In this document: positions 27,881 through 36,823 of the stretch, piece by piece
Numbering within the stretch: the first letter of the stretch is position 1
Layout: each line of letters begins with the position of its first letter
NCBI GenBank assembly: GCA_036960485.1
Contig: JBALXS010000012.1
Location: forward strand, 1-64,000
DNA from: Rs1 sp036960485
Lineage (GTDB): Bacteria; Pseudomonadota; Gammaproteobacteria; Pseudomonadales; Balneatricaceae
Length of the DNA: 64,000 bases
Direction of reading: 5' to 3'
Position numbers and translations under genes: made by a program
The notes under the pieces: model-generated
Database searches by the model: none
Seen by the model: only the letters and a program-made list of their open reading frames with translations
Told to the model about the DNA's origin: nothing

Positions 27881-28798
27881 ATGAAACCGCTACACCTATG
27901 GATCGCCATCTTTGTCACTTGCTTGTGGGGGTTCAATTTTTCAGTGATTAAGCTTGGCGTAGATGAAACAAACCCTTTTATTCTCATGGGCTTACGATTT
28001 ACCTTTGCCGCTTTTCCCTTATGCTTTTTTATTAAAAAGCCACACACTTCATGGTTCTATATCGTCATATATGGGTTAGCTTTTGGTGTAGGAGTATGGG
28101 GGGTAATGGCACTATCAATTAATCAGGGGCTATCCGCAGGAATGGCCAGCACGGTATTGCAAACAAGCGCTATGATTACCACATTAATCGGTGTTTTTTA
28201 TTTTAAAGAAGTGCTATCTAACAGCCAATTAGCAGGGTTAATGATTGCTGCATTAGGCTTATTAATGATGTTCTATATTGATGATGGTTCAGTAACGGCT
28301 ATCGGTATTACCTTAGCGATTACTGCTGCCTGCAGCTTAGCGCTAACTAACTTCTTGATCAAAAAAGCGCAGATAAAAGAAATGTTCGCTTTTATCGTTT
28401 ATTCAAGTTTATTTGCACCTATTCCATTATTCACCATTGCATTGGTAAGCGAAGGGGGTGACTTTTTAAGTTTCGGACAAACCGCTTTTAACCAAGTAAT
28501 GAATTCATCAGCGCTGATCTCCGCTCTTATTCAAGCGTATCCAACAACATTACTGGGATACTGGCTATGGAATAAATTACAAACTATTTACCCTTTATCG
28601 ATGATGAGCCCTATCCGCTTATTAGTCCCTGTTTTTGGGTTACTAGGCTCTGTTATATTTTACGCTGAAGAAGTATCTAACCTTAAAATATTGGCTTTTT
28701 CTTGTATTGTTTTTGGGGTTTCGCTGCCAGTGATGATTAGCTTATTCACCCGCTTACAAAAACTAATATATATTAAAGTATCACCGAACCATCGCTGA
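27881..28798 (+). CDS. EamA/DMT-family transporter
   Basis: A 305-residue inner-membrane protein with about ten hydrophobic helices and two EamA repeats ('CLWGFNFSVIKLGV' is the typical N-terminal signature). It resembles RhaT/PecM-like and amino-acid metabolite exporters. An AAGGA lies 8 nt before the ATG. It is divergent from the MocR gene, a common pairing in which the regulator senses a B6-linked or amino metabolite and controls the exporter. The substrate is unknown. Confidence 0.88.
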   Translation: MKPLHLWIAIFVTCLWGFNFSVIKLGVDETNPFILMGLRFTFAAFPLCFFIKKPHTSWFYIVIYGLAFGVGVWGVMALSINQGLSAGMASTVLQTSAMITTLIGVFYFKEVLSNSQLAGLMIAALGLLMMFYIDDGSVTAIGITLAITAACSLALTNFLIKKAQIKEMFAFIVYSSLFAPIPLFTIALVSEGGDFLSFGQTAFNQVMNSSALISALIQAYPTTLLGYWLWNKLQTIYPLSMMSPIRLLVPVFGLLGSVIFYAEEVSNLKILAFSCIVFGVSLPVMISLFTRLQKLIYIKVSPNHR

Positions 28799-29152
28799 GA
28801 AACACCCAAGCCCTGAATAAGAACTCCCAAGGGTTGCTGATTAAACTTTAAACCAGCCAGTCATAGTATTTAACTTAAAAGGCTGCAGTATTAATATGGC
28901 CAAACTATATATGTGCGATTCGCCTTGCTGTGCCTTCTCGCTTGAATTAATCGGCAAGTATTGCCGTTGTTTTGTGTGGCACTGACCTTAGGGATGTCTT
29001 TACAAGCATCGCAACGATTCAGGATAACCTTAACGAAGCGCGCAATATTCTTTATAGAGAGGAAGAATACGTATTTACAGATCCCCGACAGTGCCGGCCT
29101 ATGTCCAGTAAACATTTAGCAATCGGTCCCTACAAATGCTCTTCAAAGTTAA
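28799..29152. other. Intergenic region with unassigned open segments
   Basis: Short open segments exist in several frames (for example a 29-codon ORF from 28896 and a 74-codon minus-strand frame at 28891-29115). None has a recognisable motif or good ribosome-binding site. It may be an unidentified decayed gene. Confidence 0.3.
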
Positions 29153-29506
29153 CTAAGTACGAAATATATCTAGACTTAATTCAACTTCATCCCCTAACCA
29201 ATACGCATACTCAGTGTGATCTTGCAGGTTGTTACCAGTCAATGCATGCACTAATACACTTAAACCATGGCGGTTGTCTTCAAGCCACGCAATAAATGGG
29301 TCAAAATCAGCTGATGAAAAAGTTATTTGGCAGCTCCACTTGGGGTGAGGACCAATAGCTTTTTGATGCACCCTACCCATTTTCAAGGCAAATAAATCTG
29401 CTGCTTTTTTACATAAATCTGTAGCGAATCCTAGCGTTTCTTGTTCAAAATAAACATGGCAATGGTAATAATCATGACTATTAATGGGAGGTTTCAGTTT
29501 ATTCAC
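29153..29506 (-). CDS. DOPA 4,5-dioxygenase family protein
   Basis: At 117 residues it matches the short bacterial members of the family. Conserved histidines appear in 'YYHCHVYFE' near the N-terminus, in 'IGPHPKW' and in 'VHALTGNNLQDHTEYAYWLG'. In fungi and plants the family opens the ring of DOPA to betalamic or muscaflavin precursors; the bacterial role is uncertain. The start is GTG with AAGGAAA 7 nt upstream. Confidence 0.85.
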   Translation of the reverse strand: MNKLKPPINSHDYYHCHVYFEQETLGFATDLCKKAADLFALKMGRVHQKAIGPHPKWSCQITFSSADFDPFIAWLEDNRHGLSVLVHALTGNNLQDHTEYAYWLGDEVELSLDIFRT

Positions 29507-29742
29507 TTATTTATTTCCTTGTTTACATCCGCTGTAGGCAAAGCTGGAATGAGTTACGTTTAAGAGGTTCGTATGGAGAATAAGACCATCAAATAATGAT
29601 TGTTTAATGCCTCCCTATCAGCCACTAATACAACAGTATTAATGGAGCTAAATATTAAAGAGCCCCACTTTGAGAGGAGATGATAACGACCAAAACAACA
29701 GTGCTTAAAATACACCTTTGACTGACATGAGCTATTTTATAT

Positions 29743-30342
29743 TTAAATACCTTCAATAGCTTTATGCGCGCAAGCTAAAGTTTGCGATTCATTTTGACCA
29801 ATACCACTACTATCAATAAATGAGATGTCGGTAATACCGATAAATCCCAATATATATCTTATATATGCGGAAATAAAGTCAATTTCAGTGCCTAATTTAG
29901 TACCACCAGAAACAATGACAATATAAGCTTTTTTATTTTTCACTAATCCAATTGGCCCGCTATCACCATATCGAAAGGTTAATTTAGATCTAACAACTTG
30001 GTCAATCCACGCTTTAAAAGCGGCCGGCACACCAAAGTTATAGATAGGGAGACCAATCACAATTAGGTCAGCATTATTGATTTCATTAACTAATATATCG
30101 GACGTTGCCAAGAATTTTTTTTGCTCGGTAGTGCGCTCATTAACATCGGTAAAATTGGCTTTAATCCAGCTTTCATCGATTAAAGGGATACCATCAGCCA
30201 AATCTCTAATCGTTACTTGGCTATTTTCCCCACTCGTGAATTGCTTGCTAATAAGTTGCTTAATTAACTTGTCTGATAAATCTCGACTATAAGAACCTGT
30301 TTTTCTGATGCTTGAGTCAAGTCTCAGGATATTTACTGCCAT
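29743..30342 (-). CDS. azoR: FMN-dependent NADH-azoreductase
   Basis: A 199-residue flavodoxin-like enzyme beginning 'MAVNILRLDSS', with the FMN-binding 'GLPIYNFGVPAAFKAWIDQV' region (about 95-115) and 'VIVSGGTK'. AzoR-type enzymes reduce quinones, azo and nitro compounds with NAD(P)H and protect against thiol and quinone stress. A GGGGGAAG lies just before the ATG. An SDR gene lies 97 nt upstream on the same strand and a TetR gene is divergent from that, forming an electrophile-response unit. A hairpin and the assembly gap lie between the SDR gene and this one. Confidence 0.9.
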   Translation of the reverse strand: MAVNILRLDSSIRKTGSYSRDLSDKLIKQLISKQFTSGENSQVTIRDLADGIPLIDESWIKANFTDVNERTTEQKKFLATSDILVNEINNADLIVIGLPIYNFGVPAAFKAWIDQVVRSKLTFRYGDSGPIGLVKNKKAYIVIVSGGTKLGTEIDFISAYIRYILGFIGITDISFIDSSGIGQNESQTLACAHKAIEGI

Positions 30343-30384
30343 GCTTCCCCCAGTTTATATATTGATAATCTGTCGAATAAAAGA

Positions 30385-30424
30385 CACCTACCGTTAAATT
30401 TAAGTTANNNNNNNNNNGTAGGTG
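30385..30424 (-). terminator. Possible hairpin around the assembly gap
   Basis: CACCTAC at 30385-30391 and GTAGGTG at 30418-30424 are reverse complements. Between them lie an AT-rich palindrome-like run and ten N. On the minus strand the second arm is followed by TCTTTTATT, so this could be an attenuator after the SDR gene. Confidence 0.35.
30408..30417. other. Assembly gap (10 N)
   Basis: Ten undetermined bases lie between the SDR and azoR genes. The true gap length is unknown. A hairpin at this point may have caused the break. Confidence 0.95.
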
Positions 30425-30439
30425 CTTACGTTTGTTACC

Positions 30440-31195
30440 TTAAGATAAAAGGGGATTTATATTCATTCCACCATCAATGTTATATTCTCCACCGGTGATG
30501 AAAGAAGCATCATCAGAGGCTAAGAATGTAACGAGTTTTGCAATATCTGCTGGTTGTCCAAAACGCTTTAAGGGAATCCTATTTTGCATCGCCCCTGCAA
30601 AATCATTTAACTGTTCTTCTGGCATCCCTGTTTTAGCAAAAATAGGCGTATATGTCGGACCTGGGTTAACAGAGTTTACGCGTATTTTACGCGGTGCAAG
30701 CTCAGTAGCAGCCGTTCTTGTATATGAATTTAGCGCCGCTTTAGAAGCCGCGTAAATAGCCGTATTTGGCATACCTGTATAAGCATTAATAGAAGAAAGG
30801 TTAATAATTGAGGCACCATCATTAATAATAGGTAAAAACTTTTCAGTGGTAAATACTGCACCTTTGAAGTTAATACCCATCTGAGTATCAAACATTTCCT
30901 CTGTATTTTGGCCTACTGGCGCAGGGCTGAAAATTCCCGCATTAACAAATAATACATCGATGCTGCCAAATTCTTGTTTCACTTGCTCTACCAGTGCATC
31001 AATTGCAGATAAATCTATAACATCAGCAACGATGCCTTTAACCCCTAATTCAGTAGCCGCAGTCGCCACCTTATCAGCGGACCTACCCGTAATGACTACG
31101 TTTGCGCCTGCGTCTTTAAAATATTTTGCAGTTTCATAACCAATACCACTATTACCACCAGTGACGACTGCTACTTTTCCCGTTAAATCATTCAT
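30440..31195 (-). CDS. Short-chain dehydrogenase/reductase
   Basis: A 251-residue classical SDR with the NAD(P) motif 'TGGNSGIG' (about residues 13-20), 'NAG' near 87, catalytic Ser in 'INLSSINA', and the Y-x-x-x-K pair in 'YAASK'. It reduces or oxidises a carbonyl/hydroxyl substrate that cannot be named. A GGGAA precedes the ATG. It is divergent from a TetR-family gene, with a near-palindromic operator in its promoter, and upstream of azoR. Confidence 0.9.
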   Translation of the reverse strand: MNDLTGKVAVVTGGNSGIGYETAKYFKDAGANVVITGRSADKVATAATELGVKGIVADVIDLSAIDALVEQVKQEFGSIDVLFVNAGIFSPAPVGQNTEEMFDTQMGINFKGAVFTTEKFLPIINDGASIINLSSINAYTGMPNTAIYAASKAALNSYTRTAATELAPRKIRVNSVNPGPTYTPIFAKTGMPEEQLNDFAGAMQNRIPLKRFGQPADIAKLVTFLASDDASFITGGEYNIDGGMNINPLLS

Positions 31196-31232
31196 TCGTT
31201 TATTCCCTATTAATTTTTTATCAAAACAATTT

Positions 31233-31248
31233 TGTACCGATCAGTACA
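31233..31248. promoter_or_regulatory. Candidate TetR operator in SDR/TetR divergent promoter
   Basis: A 16-bp near-palindrome, TGTACCGATCAGTACA, has 14 of 16 symmetric bases. It lies between the -35-like TTGTCA and the -10-like CAAAAT of the SDR gene on the minus strand. A TTGACA at 31252-31257 starts a plausible promoter for the TetR gene. Binding here could control both directions. Confidence 0.6.
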
Positions 31249-31315
31249 GTATTGACAATCTATACCTAACGGTTCACAATTACAAGCATATATTTTATTA
31301 AATTTGGAATTAACT

Positions 31316-31912
31316 ATGACAGCAGGCCGCCATCGCAGCTTTGATAAAGACAATGCACTTGAAAAAGCCATGCTGGTATTTTGGAAGAATGGGTATCCCG
31401 GCACCTCGCTAACTGATCTAACTAATGTCATGGGTATTAATAAATCGAGCCTTTATGCTGCTTTTGGAAATAAAGAACAATTATTCAATCAAGCTATTGA
31501 TTTTTATTTAAATAAACACGGCGCAATCCATTTAGATGAGCTTTTTAAAACGGAACTAAGCCTAAAGACACGAATCAAAAACTACCTATTATCTATTGCG
31601 AATATGCTAATAAACCCAGACTTACCTAAAGGCTGCTTAATTTGTCTTTCTACTGTAGAAATAGCTGGAGCTTGCCTGCCTGATAATTCGGCAAAAAATA
31701 TTGGTGACATCAATCAACAAACTATTTTGACGTTAACTGATTTTTTTGAAAAAGAACAAAAAGCAGGAAACTTAATTGCTCGACATTCGCCGAGCACGGT
31801 AGCTAATTATCTTTTAACATTACAATTCGGCTTGGCTGTTTCTGCGAGAAATGGAGGTAACATAGGAGAGCTTAAAGAGGTTATAAACTTCTCTATCGTC
31901 CTGTTTAACTAG
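31316..31912 (+). CDS. TetR/AcrR-family transcriptional regulator
   Basis: A 198-residue repressor from ATG 31316; a TTG four codons earlier is also open. The N-terminal helix-turn-helix is visible in 'GYPGTSLTDLTNVMGINKSSLYAAFGNKEQLF' parts near residues 25-55. The C-terminal ligand domain has a 'KGCLICLSTVEIA' segment, as in AcuR/NemR-like regulators that respond to electrophiles. The Cys residues there could be redox sensors, which is inference. It is divergent from the SDR-azoR pair. Confidence 0.9.
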   Translation: MTAGRHRSFDKDNALEKAMLVFWKNGYPGTSLTDLTNVMGINKSSLYAAFGNKEQLFNQAIDFYLNKHGAIHLDELFKTELSLKTRIKNYLLSIANMLINPDLPKGCLICLSTVEIAGACLPDNSAKNIGDINQQTILTLTDFFEKEQKAGNLIARHSPSTVANYLLTLQFGLAVSARNGGNIGELKEVINFSIVLFN

Positions 31913-32360
31913 CGACTTTTGGCAAAGCTATAGCTACCACCCTTTGCCCTATCATTATCTGTATTTGTCCTAGGGTTTAAGGTCTCCTAGCTAATTCGCT
32001 TTGAGCCCTTAATCTCTCTAGAGCAAGGTTTGGTGGTTTTATAACTAGAATAATTTGTCGTTCTTCCAACACTCACCTCTAGATACACAGGATGATGGCC
32101 AGCCTTTTATTCCCACCTTTAAGTAACAATAGCTATTATGAGATCTCAGCATTTAGATAAATTAATTTTAGTATCAGTAATCTACCTAATTGGCCATACA
32201 AAAAAATCGTTCAGATAAATGCTGGCTACTTCTCCATACTTCTTATCTATTCTCTCTTTTATTAATTCTTTAAGTATAAATATGTGCTCTTATTCATTTT
32301 TTCAGAATAACCATGAGAAATACGCTATGCTGGCAAAAATAATTACTAGAGATCTTATCA
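31913..32360. other. Intergenic region, no gene seen
   Basis: No homologous fragment, hairpin with T-run or repeat was recognised. The last 100 nt are AT-rich and probably contain the promoter of the DsbA-family gene. Confidence 0.35.
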
Positions 32361-33008
32361 ATGGCTATAAAACTTAAACTGGATATAGTGTCCGACATAT
32401 CTTGCCCTTGGTGCATTATTGGCTACCAAGCGCTGCAACAGGCACTTACGGCACTAGCGCCAAATATTACAGCCGACATCAGCTGGGAACCCTTTGAACT
32501 GAATCCTACGATGCCAGTAGAGGGCCAAGATATTGTTGAGCATATCACCGAAAAGTATGGCATTAGTGTTGCGCAAACAGAGCAAAACCGGGCAATGATC
32601 CAACAGCGTGGTCTGGACCTGGGTTATGAATTTAGTAATAGAGATAAGGGGCGGATTTACAATACCTTCGACGCTCACCGACTTCTGTTTTGGGCTAAAC
32701 AATTTGGCAAACAAACCGAACTTAAGCTCGCTCTTTTTGACTTATATTTCCAACAGAGCGGCGACCCGAGCAATCATCAACAATTACTTACGGTAATAGG
32801 AAGTGTAGGACTAGATATTGAACAAGCAAAGCAAATACTAAACAGCACCCAATATGAGCCAGAAGTACGTGAGCGACAAAGCTTTTACCGCAGCCAAGGT
32901 GTTGACTCTGTTCCCGCTGTAATCATTAACGATAAGCACTTAATCAGTGGCGGGCAGCCCGCTGAAGTATTCGAACAAGCTTTCAGAGAAATAGCGACCC
33001 AGCAATAA
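32361..33008 (+). CDS. FrnE-like DsbA-family oxidoreductase
   Basis: A 215-residue cytoplasmic protein (no signal peptide) with a thioredoxin fold and helical insert. The active-site motif is C-P-W-C in 'VSDISCPWCIIG' (near residues 14-17), with cis-Pro in 'GVDSVPAVIIN'. FrnE-type proteins act as disulfide isomerases or oxidoreductases under oxidative stress; the same fold includes 2-hydroxychromene-2-carboxylate isomerases. It is a single gene behind a GAGA-type ribosome site. Confidence 0.88.
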   Translation: MAIKLKLDIVSDISCPWCIIGYQALQQALTALAPNITADISWEPFELNPTMPVEGQDIVEHITEKYGISVAQTEQNRAMIQQRGLDLGYEFSNRDKGRIYNTFDAHRLLFWAKQFGKQTELKLALFDLYFQQSGDPSNHQQLLTVIGSVGLDIEQAKQILNSTQYEPEVRERQSFYRSQGVDSVPAVIINDKHLISGGQPAEVFEQAFREIATQQ

Positions 33009-33430
33009 TTTCACAGCAAGCCTTTCACCATATCTAAGTATATGAGGCAAGATTCATGGCAGGAAAGGAATCATTTACGGCGAAATGAAAAATAACTAAC
33101 TAATCCAACATCCACAAAAAACGCCATAAATAGTCATTCAACAAAGCAATTAACAAGCTGCTCACTTGCGGCAACAGATATTTACTATTTCTTGATGAAA
33201 TTTTTTCTGCCAGCTTTTATTTTAAAACAACTTTATTAATCTAGTGGCAAAGTACCTGCTGACAGTTCTTTACAAAAAATGTACTCACTCGTTCGTTGCC
33301 AGTCGTCAATACAAGTTGTTCAGTCTAAAACGGCTAAAGAATTTCAATCGCTGTGAGTCAATAATTATGCTGGTACCAAGTAGTAAAAACGCTGCACTTA
33401 ATTAATAGGTGCAGCATTTAAATTAGCACA
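33009..33430. other. Intergenic region between convergent genes
   Basis: No gene is visible. The right end carries the terminator of the BCCT gene (listed separately). Confidence 0.4.
33387..33419 (-). terminator. Rho-independent terminator of the BCCT gene
   Basis: On the minus strand, AAATGCTGCAC pairs with GTGCAGCGTTT (one G-U pair) and is followed by further T residues. It begins just after the BCCT stop codon. Confidence 0.75.
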
Positions 33431-35026
33431 TTACATTTTACTGTATTCTTTTCTAAGCCCCATATACAAGCTGACACACATTGCCAATAACACAATAGTG
33501 AATGGCAAACCTGTAGACACTGACATTGCCTGCAAGGCGCCGAGCGCCTCAGAGCCGCCGACAATCAATAACACTATGGCTAACACCCCTTCAAAAGAGC
33601 ACCAAAATACTTTCTGCACGATAGGGGCATTCTCTTTACCCCCCGCGGTGAGAGAGTCGACAACCAGTGATCCTGAATCAGAAGAGGTGATAAAAAATAC
33701 TAATACCAATATTACGCCAACTAAGGAGAGCAAGCTGGCCATTGGGAAAGATTCGACCATCACAAACAGTTTTAGTTCTTGGGCAGCGGTGGCCACTGGT
33801 GCCCCAGCATCTGCTATCACTTGGCTGATTGCAGTGCCGCCAAATGCACCCATCCATACAATGCCGAGCAAAGTAGGCACAATAACGACACAAAGTACGA
33901 ATTCTCTTACAGTACGCCCTTTAGATACACGAGCGATGAACATGCCAACAAAAGGTGACCATGAAATCCACCAAGCCCAGTAGAAAGACGTCCATCCCTG
34001 AGAAAAATTAGCATCTTCACGGCCAAAAGGTGTTGATAGTGGAATTATCTCTTTCACGTATGCTGCTGCACCGCCGAAGATAGCATCAAAGATATCTGCA
34101 GTAGGTCCCATCACAATAATAAATATCAGCAGTAACATGGCTAAACCCATGTTTAGCTCAGATAGAATTTTAACTCCACCATTTAGGCCTCTAACCACTG
34201 AGACAGTAGCAATGGCTGTAATTACACTGATCAGCAATACAACCGCCAGTGAATCAGTTCCCCAACCAAATAGATAATTAAATCCAGAGAGCGCTTGTTT
34301 AGTGCCTAATCCCAGAGAAGTGGTTAAGCCAAACAAAGTGGCAAAAACAGCCAATATGTCGATGACATGTCCCCAAAAACCCCACACCCTGTCACCTAAT
34401 AACGGATAAAAAGCCGAACGCAAAGTCAAAGGCAACTTATAGTTGTAGGCAAAAAACGCCAATGCAAGCCCAACTATCGCGTAGATAGACCAAGGATGTA
34501 AGCCCCAGTGAAAGATAGTGGCTGCCATCGCCAAATCACGTGCGCCTTCTGTATCGCCTAATGCAGCACCTAGTGGCGCCCAATCTGTACGAACACCCGC
34601 AGCGTCGACCGCAATACCACCCAATGAAGAGTTAAAATGCGAAATAGGCTCACTAACACCAAAGAACATTAGGCCGATACCCATTCCTGCAGCAAACAGC
34701 ATTGAAAACCAACCTATGTAGCCAAACTCTGGCCGCGCATTTGCTCCTCCTAAACGTATTTTCCCCAACGGAGAAACGACCAAAAAAAGACTAAATATTA
34801 CAAACACATTGCCTGACAATAAAAAAAACCAATCGAAGTTACTTGTTATTTGAGGCCGCAGCCAACCGAAGAAGGCCGCCGCCTCAGTTTGAAACAGTAA
34901 AGTAACTAATACAAAAGCCGTGACACTCAATCCTGATATTAAAAACACAGGATTGTGAATATCCAGCCCAAAGGGCTGTATATTATCCCGTCCTATTACA
35001 TAATTTTTATTAGACCCATCATTCAT
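33431..35026 (-). CDS. BCCT-family betaine/choline/carnitine transporter
   Basis: A 531-residue inner-membrane symporter with about 12 helices. The family signature 'GMGIGLMFFGVSEP' lies near residue 115, and 'HWGLHPWSIYAIVGLALAFF' and 'WTSFYWAWWISWSPFVGMFIARVS' give the Trp-rich substrate box. BCCT carriers import glycine betaine, choline, carnitine or DMSP with sodium or protons, for osmoprotection or as nutrients. The short C-terminal tail suggests uptake without strong osmotic gating. A DMSP-lyase-like gene lies 12 kb away, and a functional link is only a possibility. An AGGAAG precedes the start. Confidence 0.92.
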   Translation of the reverse strand: MNDGSNKNYVIGRDNIQPFGLDIHNPVFLISGLSVTAFVLVTLLFQTEAAAFFGWLRPQITSNFDWFFLLSGNVFVIFSLFLVVSPLGKIRLGGANARPEFGYIGWFSMLFAAGMGIGLMFFGVSEPISHFNSSLGGIAVDAAGVRTDWAPLGAALGDTEGARDLAMAATIFHWGLHPWSIYAIVGLALAFFAYNYKLPLTLRSAFYPLLGDRVWGFWGHVIDILAVFATLFGLTTSLGLGTKQALSGFNYLFGWGTDSLAVVLLISVITAIATVSVVRGLNGGVKILSELNMGLAMLLLIFIIVMGPTADIFDAIFGGAAAYVKEIIPLSTPFGREDANFSQGWTSFYWAWWISWSPFVGMFIARVSKGRTVREFVLCVVIVPTLLGIVWMGAFGGTAISQVIADAGAPVATAAQELKLFVMVESFPMASLLSLVGVILVLVFFITSSDSGSLVVDSLTAGGKENAPIVQKVFWCSFEGVLAIVLLIVGGSEALGALQAMSVSTGLPFTIVLLAMCVSLYMGLRKEYSKM

Positions 35027-36244
35027 TCGAAACTTTCTTCCTATTGTTTATGGGCAAATAACATGCCCTTATGATCATCAATCACTAAAATTTCACTACA
35101 GGCAATACTGGAGTATTCCAAATAGAGAATGCCTTAATCATTTATAGCCCAAAATAGTTTAACTTATATCTTTAACTTGTTGAGGCCAATTACGACCAAA
35201 GCCAGCGTGCCCAAACTTATTGCATAATAAACAACCCGTTCACCAGCACAAATAATCCTCTGTTTGTTAAAAAAATAAGAATCATTTAAAACACGCTTCG
35301 TTGTTAAATTTTATAACTCGGTAATATTACACATAACAGGCATCAAGTATTACTGCTCTAATATAACGGCCCATGTTACATAGTTTACTGCTCTTTGTTG
35401 TTGCTGTTCGTCGAGTAGTGTAAATGCGCTGTCTAATTAACATCGCAGGTGTTCAATTATTGAGGAAGAGCATTCAACACAGTGCTGATTAATCGACTCC
35501 AAAATAGAAAGGTAGCTCAGGTTCAAAACTAGCCACAATACTTGCCAAGCTTAGATAAATCCACTGAGTAACACATAATACCGAAACCATATTGGCATAT
35601 ATGCCGTTTTCAGCGGTTTCTAACATCAAACTCTGAAAGCCTTAAGTAGGTATTAACAAAACAGGGTTTATCTATTATTACTCAAGTACCTTTAGTTCTT
35701 TAAATGATCGCTGAAATGGGTATTTTCTGGCCCTGCAATGACCCACAAAAGGCGTGCTAAAGGAGACGGTGGGTGTGGTGGATAGTTACTGCAAACAAGC
35801 CAACAAAATCATCAATACAAGCAGCTTTTAATCTATCAGTTGGGGAATTGTTTAACCTTGCTTATAAAAATTACTGATTATTGTTTATTGATTGCATCAA
35901 AACGATTGGCACAGCCTGCTCCCAACATAATGGATAACGCTAAAATCACAACTATAAAAAGTGATTGCCATACTTATAACATCAGCAGTTTTGCAATCTG
36001 ATTCGCTTACCTGCTTAAAAGTTTCAAGCTTTAAATCATAAGAGCTACACTTTTCCTGCGCTTGGCACCCTCTATTTTAGTCGCCAGATTCACAGTACTA
36101 CTTTCGATCACCGACACTTTATCTGATTTTTATTAACTGCCTAAAACTAAAAAAGGGCTTACTCGTTAAAGTATGCCCTTTAGTTTTCTACTAAATAACT
36201 AGTAGATTTTTTAGCTCAGATATAATCTGAGCTAAAGTAGCTTA
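35027..36244. other. 1.2-kb intergenic region with unidentified coding-like fragments
   Basis: No intact gene was found. On the minus strand, 35692-35870 reads as coding-like in two overlapping frames ('PTDRLKAACIDDFVGLFA', then 'LARLLWVIAGPENTHF' to a TAA), suggesting a frameshifted, unidentified remnant. A hydrophobic stretch without a start codon ('VVYYAISLGTLALVVIGLNK') lies near 35179-35262. The right end holds the cold-shock terminators. Confidence 0.35.
36150..36236 (-). terminator. Tandem hairpins after the cold-shock gene
   Basis: A perfect 12-bp stem with a 3-nt loop (36210-36221 / 36225-36236) follows the stop codon. It is followed by a second stem (36152-36163 / 36170-36181) with a T-run on the minus strand. 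The second is a good intrinsic terminator; the first may protect the mRNA 3' end. Confidence 0.7.
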
Positions 36245-36454
36245 TTAGATAGCTACGATGTTCTCAGCTTGTGGGCCTTTCTGGCCTTGACCTAGAACGA
36301 ACTCAACACGCTGGCCTTCAGCCAAAGTTTTGAAGCCATCACCAGCAATTGCTGAGAAATGTGCGAAAACGTCTGGACCAGACTCTTGCTCTATGAAACC
36401 GAAGCCTTTAGTTTCGTTGAACCATTTTACTGTACCAGTAGTTGTATTAGACAT
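36245..36454 (-). CDS. Cold-shock protein, CspA family
   Basis: The 69-residue cold-shock domain carries RNP1 'KGFGFIE' and RNP2 'DVFAHFSAI'. It binds single-stranded RNA and DNA as an RNA chaperone. Its length and ending ('KGPQAENIVAI') are typical of CspA/CspE. An AGGAT sits 6 nt before the ATG. A long leader with a small hairpin precedes it and paired hairpins follow it, so it is probably monocistronic and controlled after transcription. Confidence 0.95.
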   Translation of the reverse strand: MSNTTTGTVKWFNETKGFGFIEQESGPDVFAHFSAIAGDGFKTLAEGQRVEFVLGQGQKGPQAENIVAI

Positions 36455-36823
36455 GATATTATCCTGTGTTTTATAAAAAAATTAAGTTTGCCTATAAGAA
36501 GGCATATAAATGATGTATCTGACTGAAATGTTGTAACATTTGGAAACTACAGGACGTGAACTTACGTAATGGAGACTTCAAACAAGAGACTTTCTTTCTA
36601 GCTGCGGGCACTATATAGAACATAATCAGTGCAGTCAATTTTTTTGTGTTTTTTTTAATCAATAATATTTTTCTAGTTAAAAACACTTTATAGGGTATTT
36701 TAAAATACTCCATATTATTATCAGCGCTTGCCTAAATTCAACACAAAAAAGCCCGTATCACTGGTCTTTTATAGCAACTATTAATAAAAACCTGATAGAA
36801 GCCATAAACCCCAAACCGTGATT
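36455..36823. other. Cold-shock leader/promoter region
   Basis: An upstream region of about 260 nt on the minus strand probably includes the cold-shock promoter and 5' leader. The rest lies downstream of the HD-GYP remnant. I see no gene. Confidence 0.4.
36489..36504 (-). promoter_or_regulatory. Hairpin in the cold-shock gene leader
   Basis: TGCCT (36489-36493) and AGGCA (36500-36504) form a small stem about 35 nt before the cold-shock start codon. csp leaders often fold to control translation with temperature; here that is inference. Confidence 0.3.

Noticed and set aside
28891..29295. Overlapping ORFs on both strands between EamA and the DOPA-dioxygenase-like gene
   Set aside because: One runs antisense into the DOPA-dioxygenase-like gene and neither shows a domain or good start; described only as intergenic.
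33498..33983. A 161-codon plus-strand ORF
   Set aside because: It is antisense to the BCCT transporter gene and rich in Thr/Pro/Ala, as expected from the complement of membrane-helix codons.
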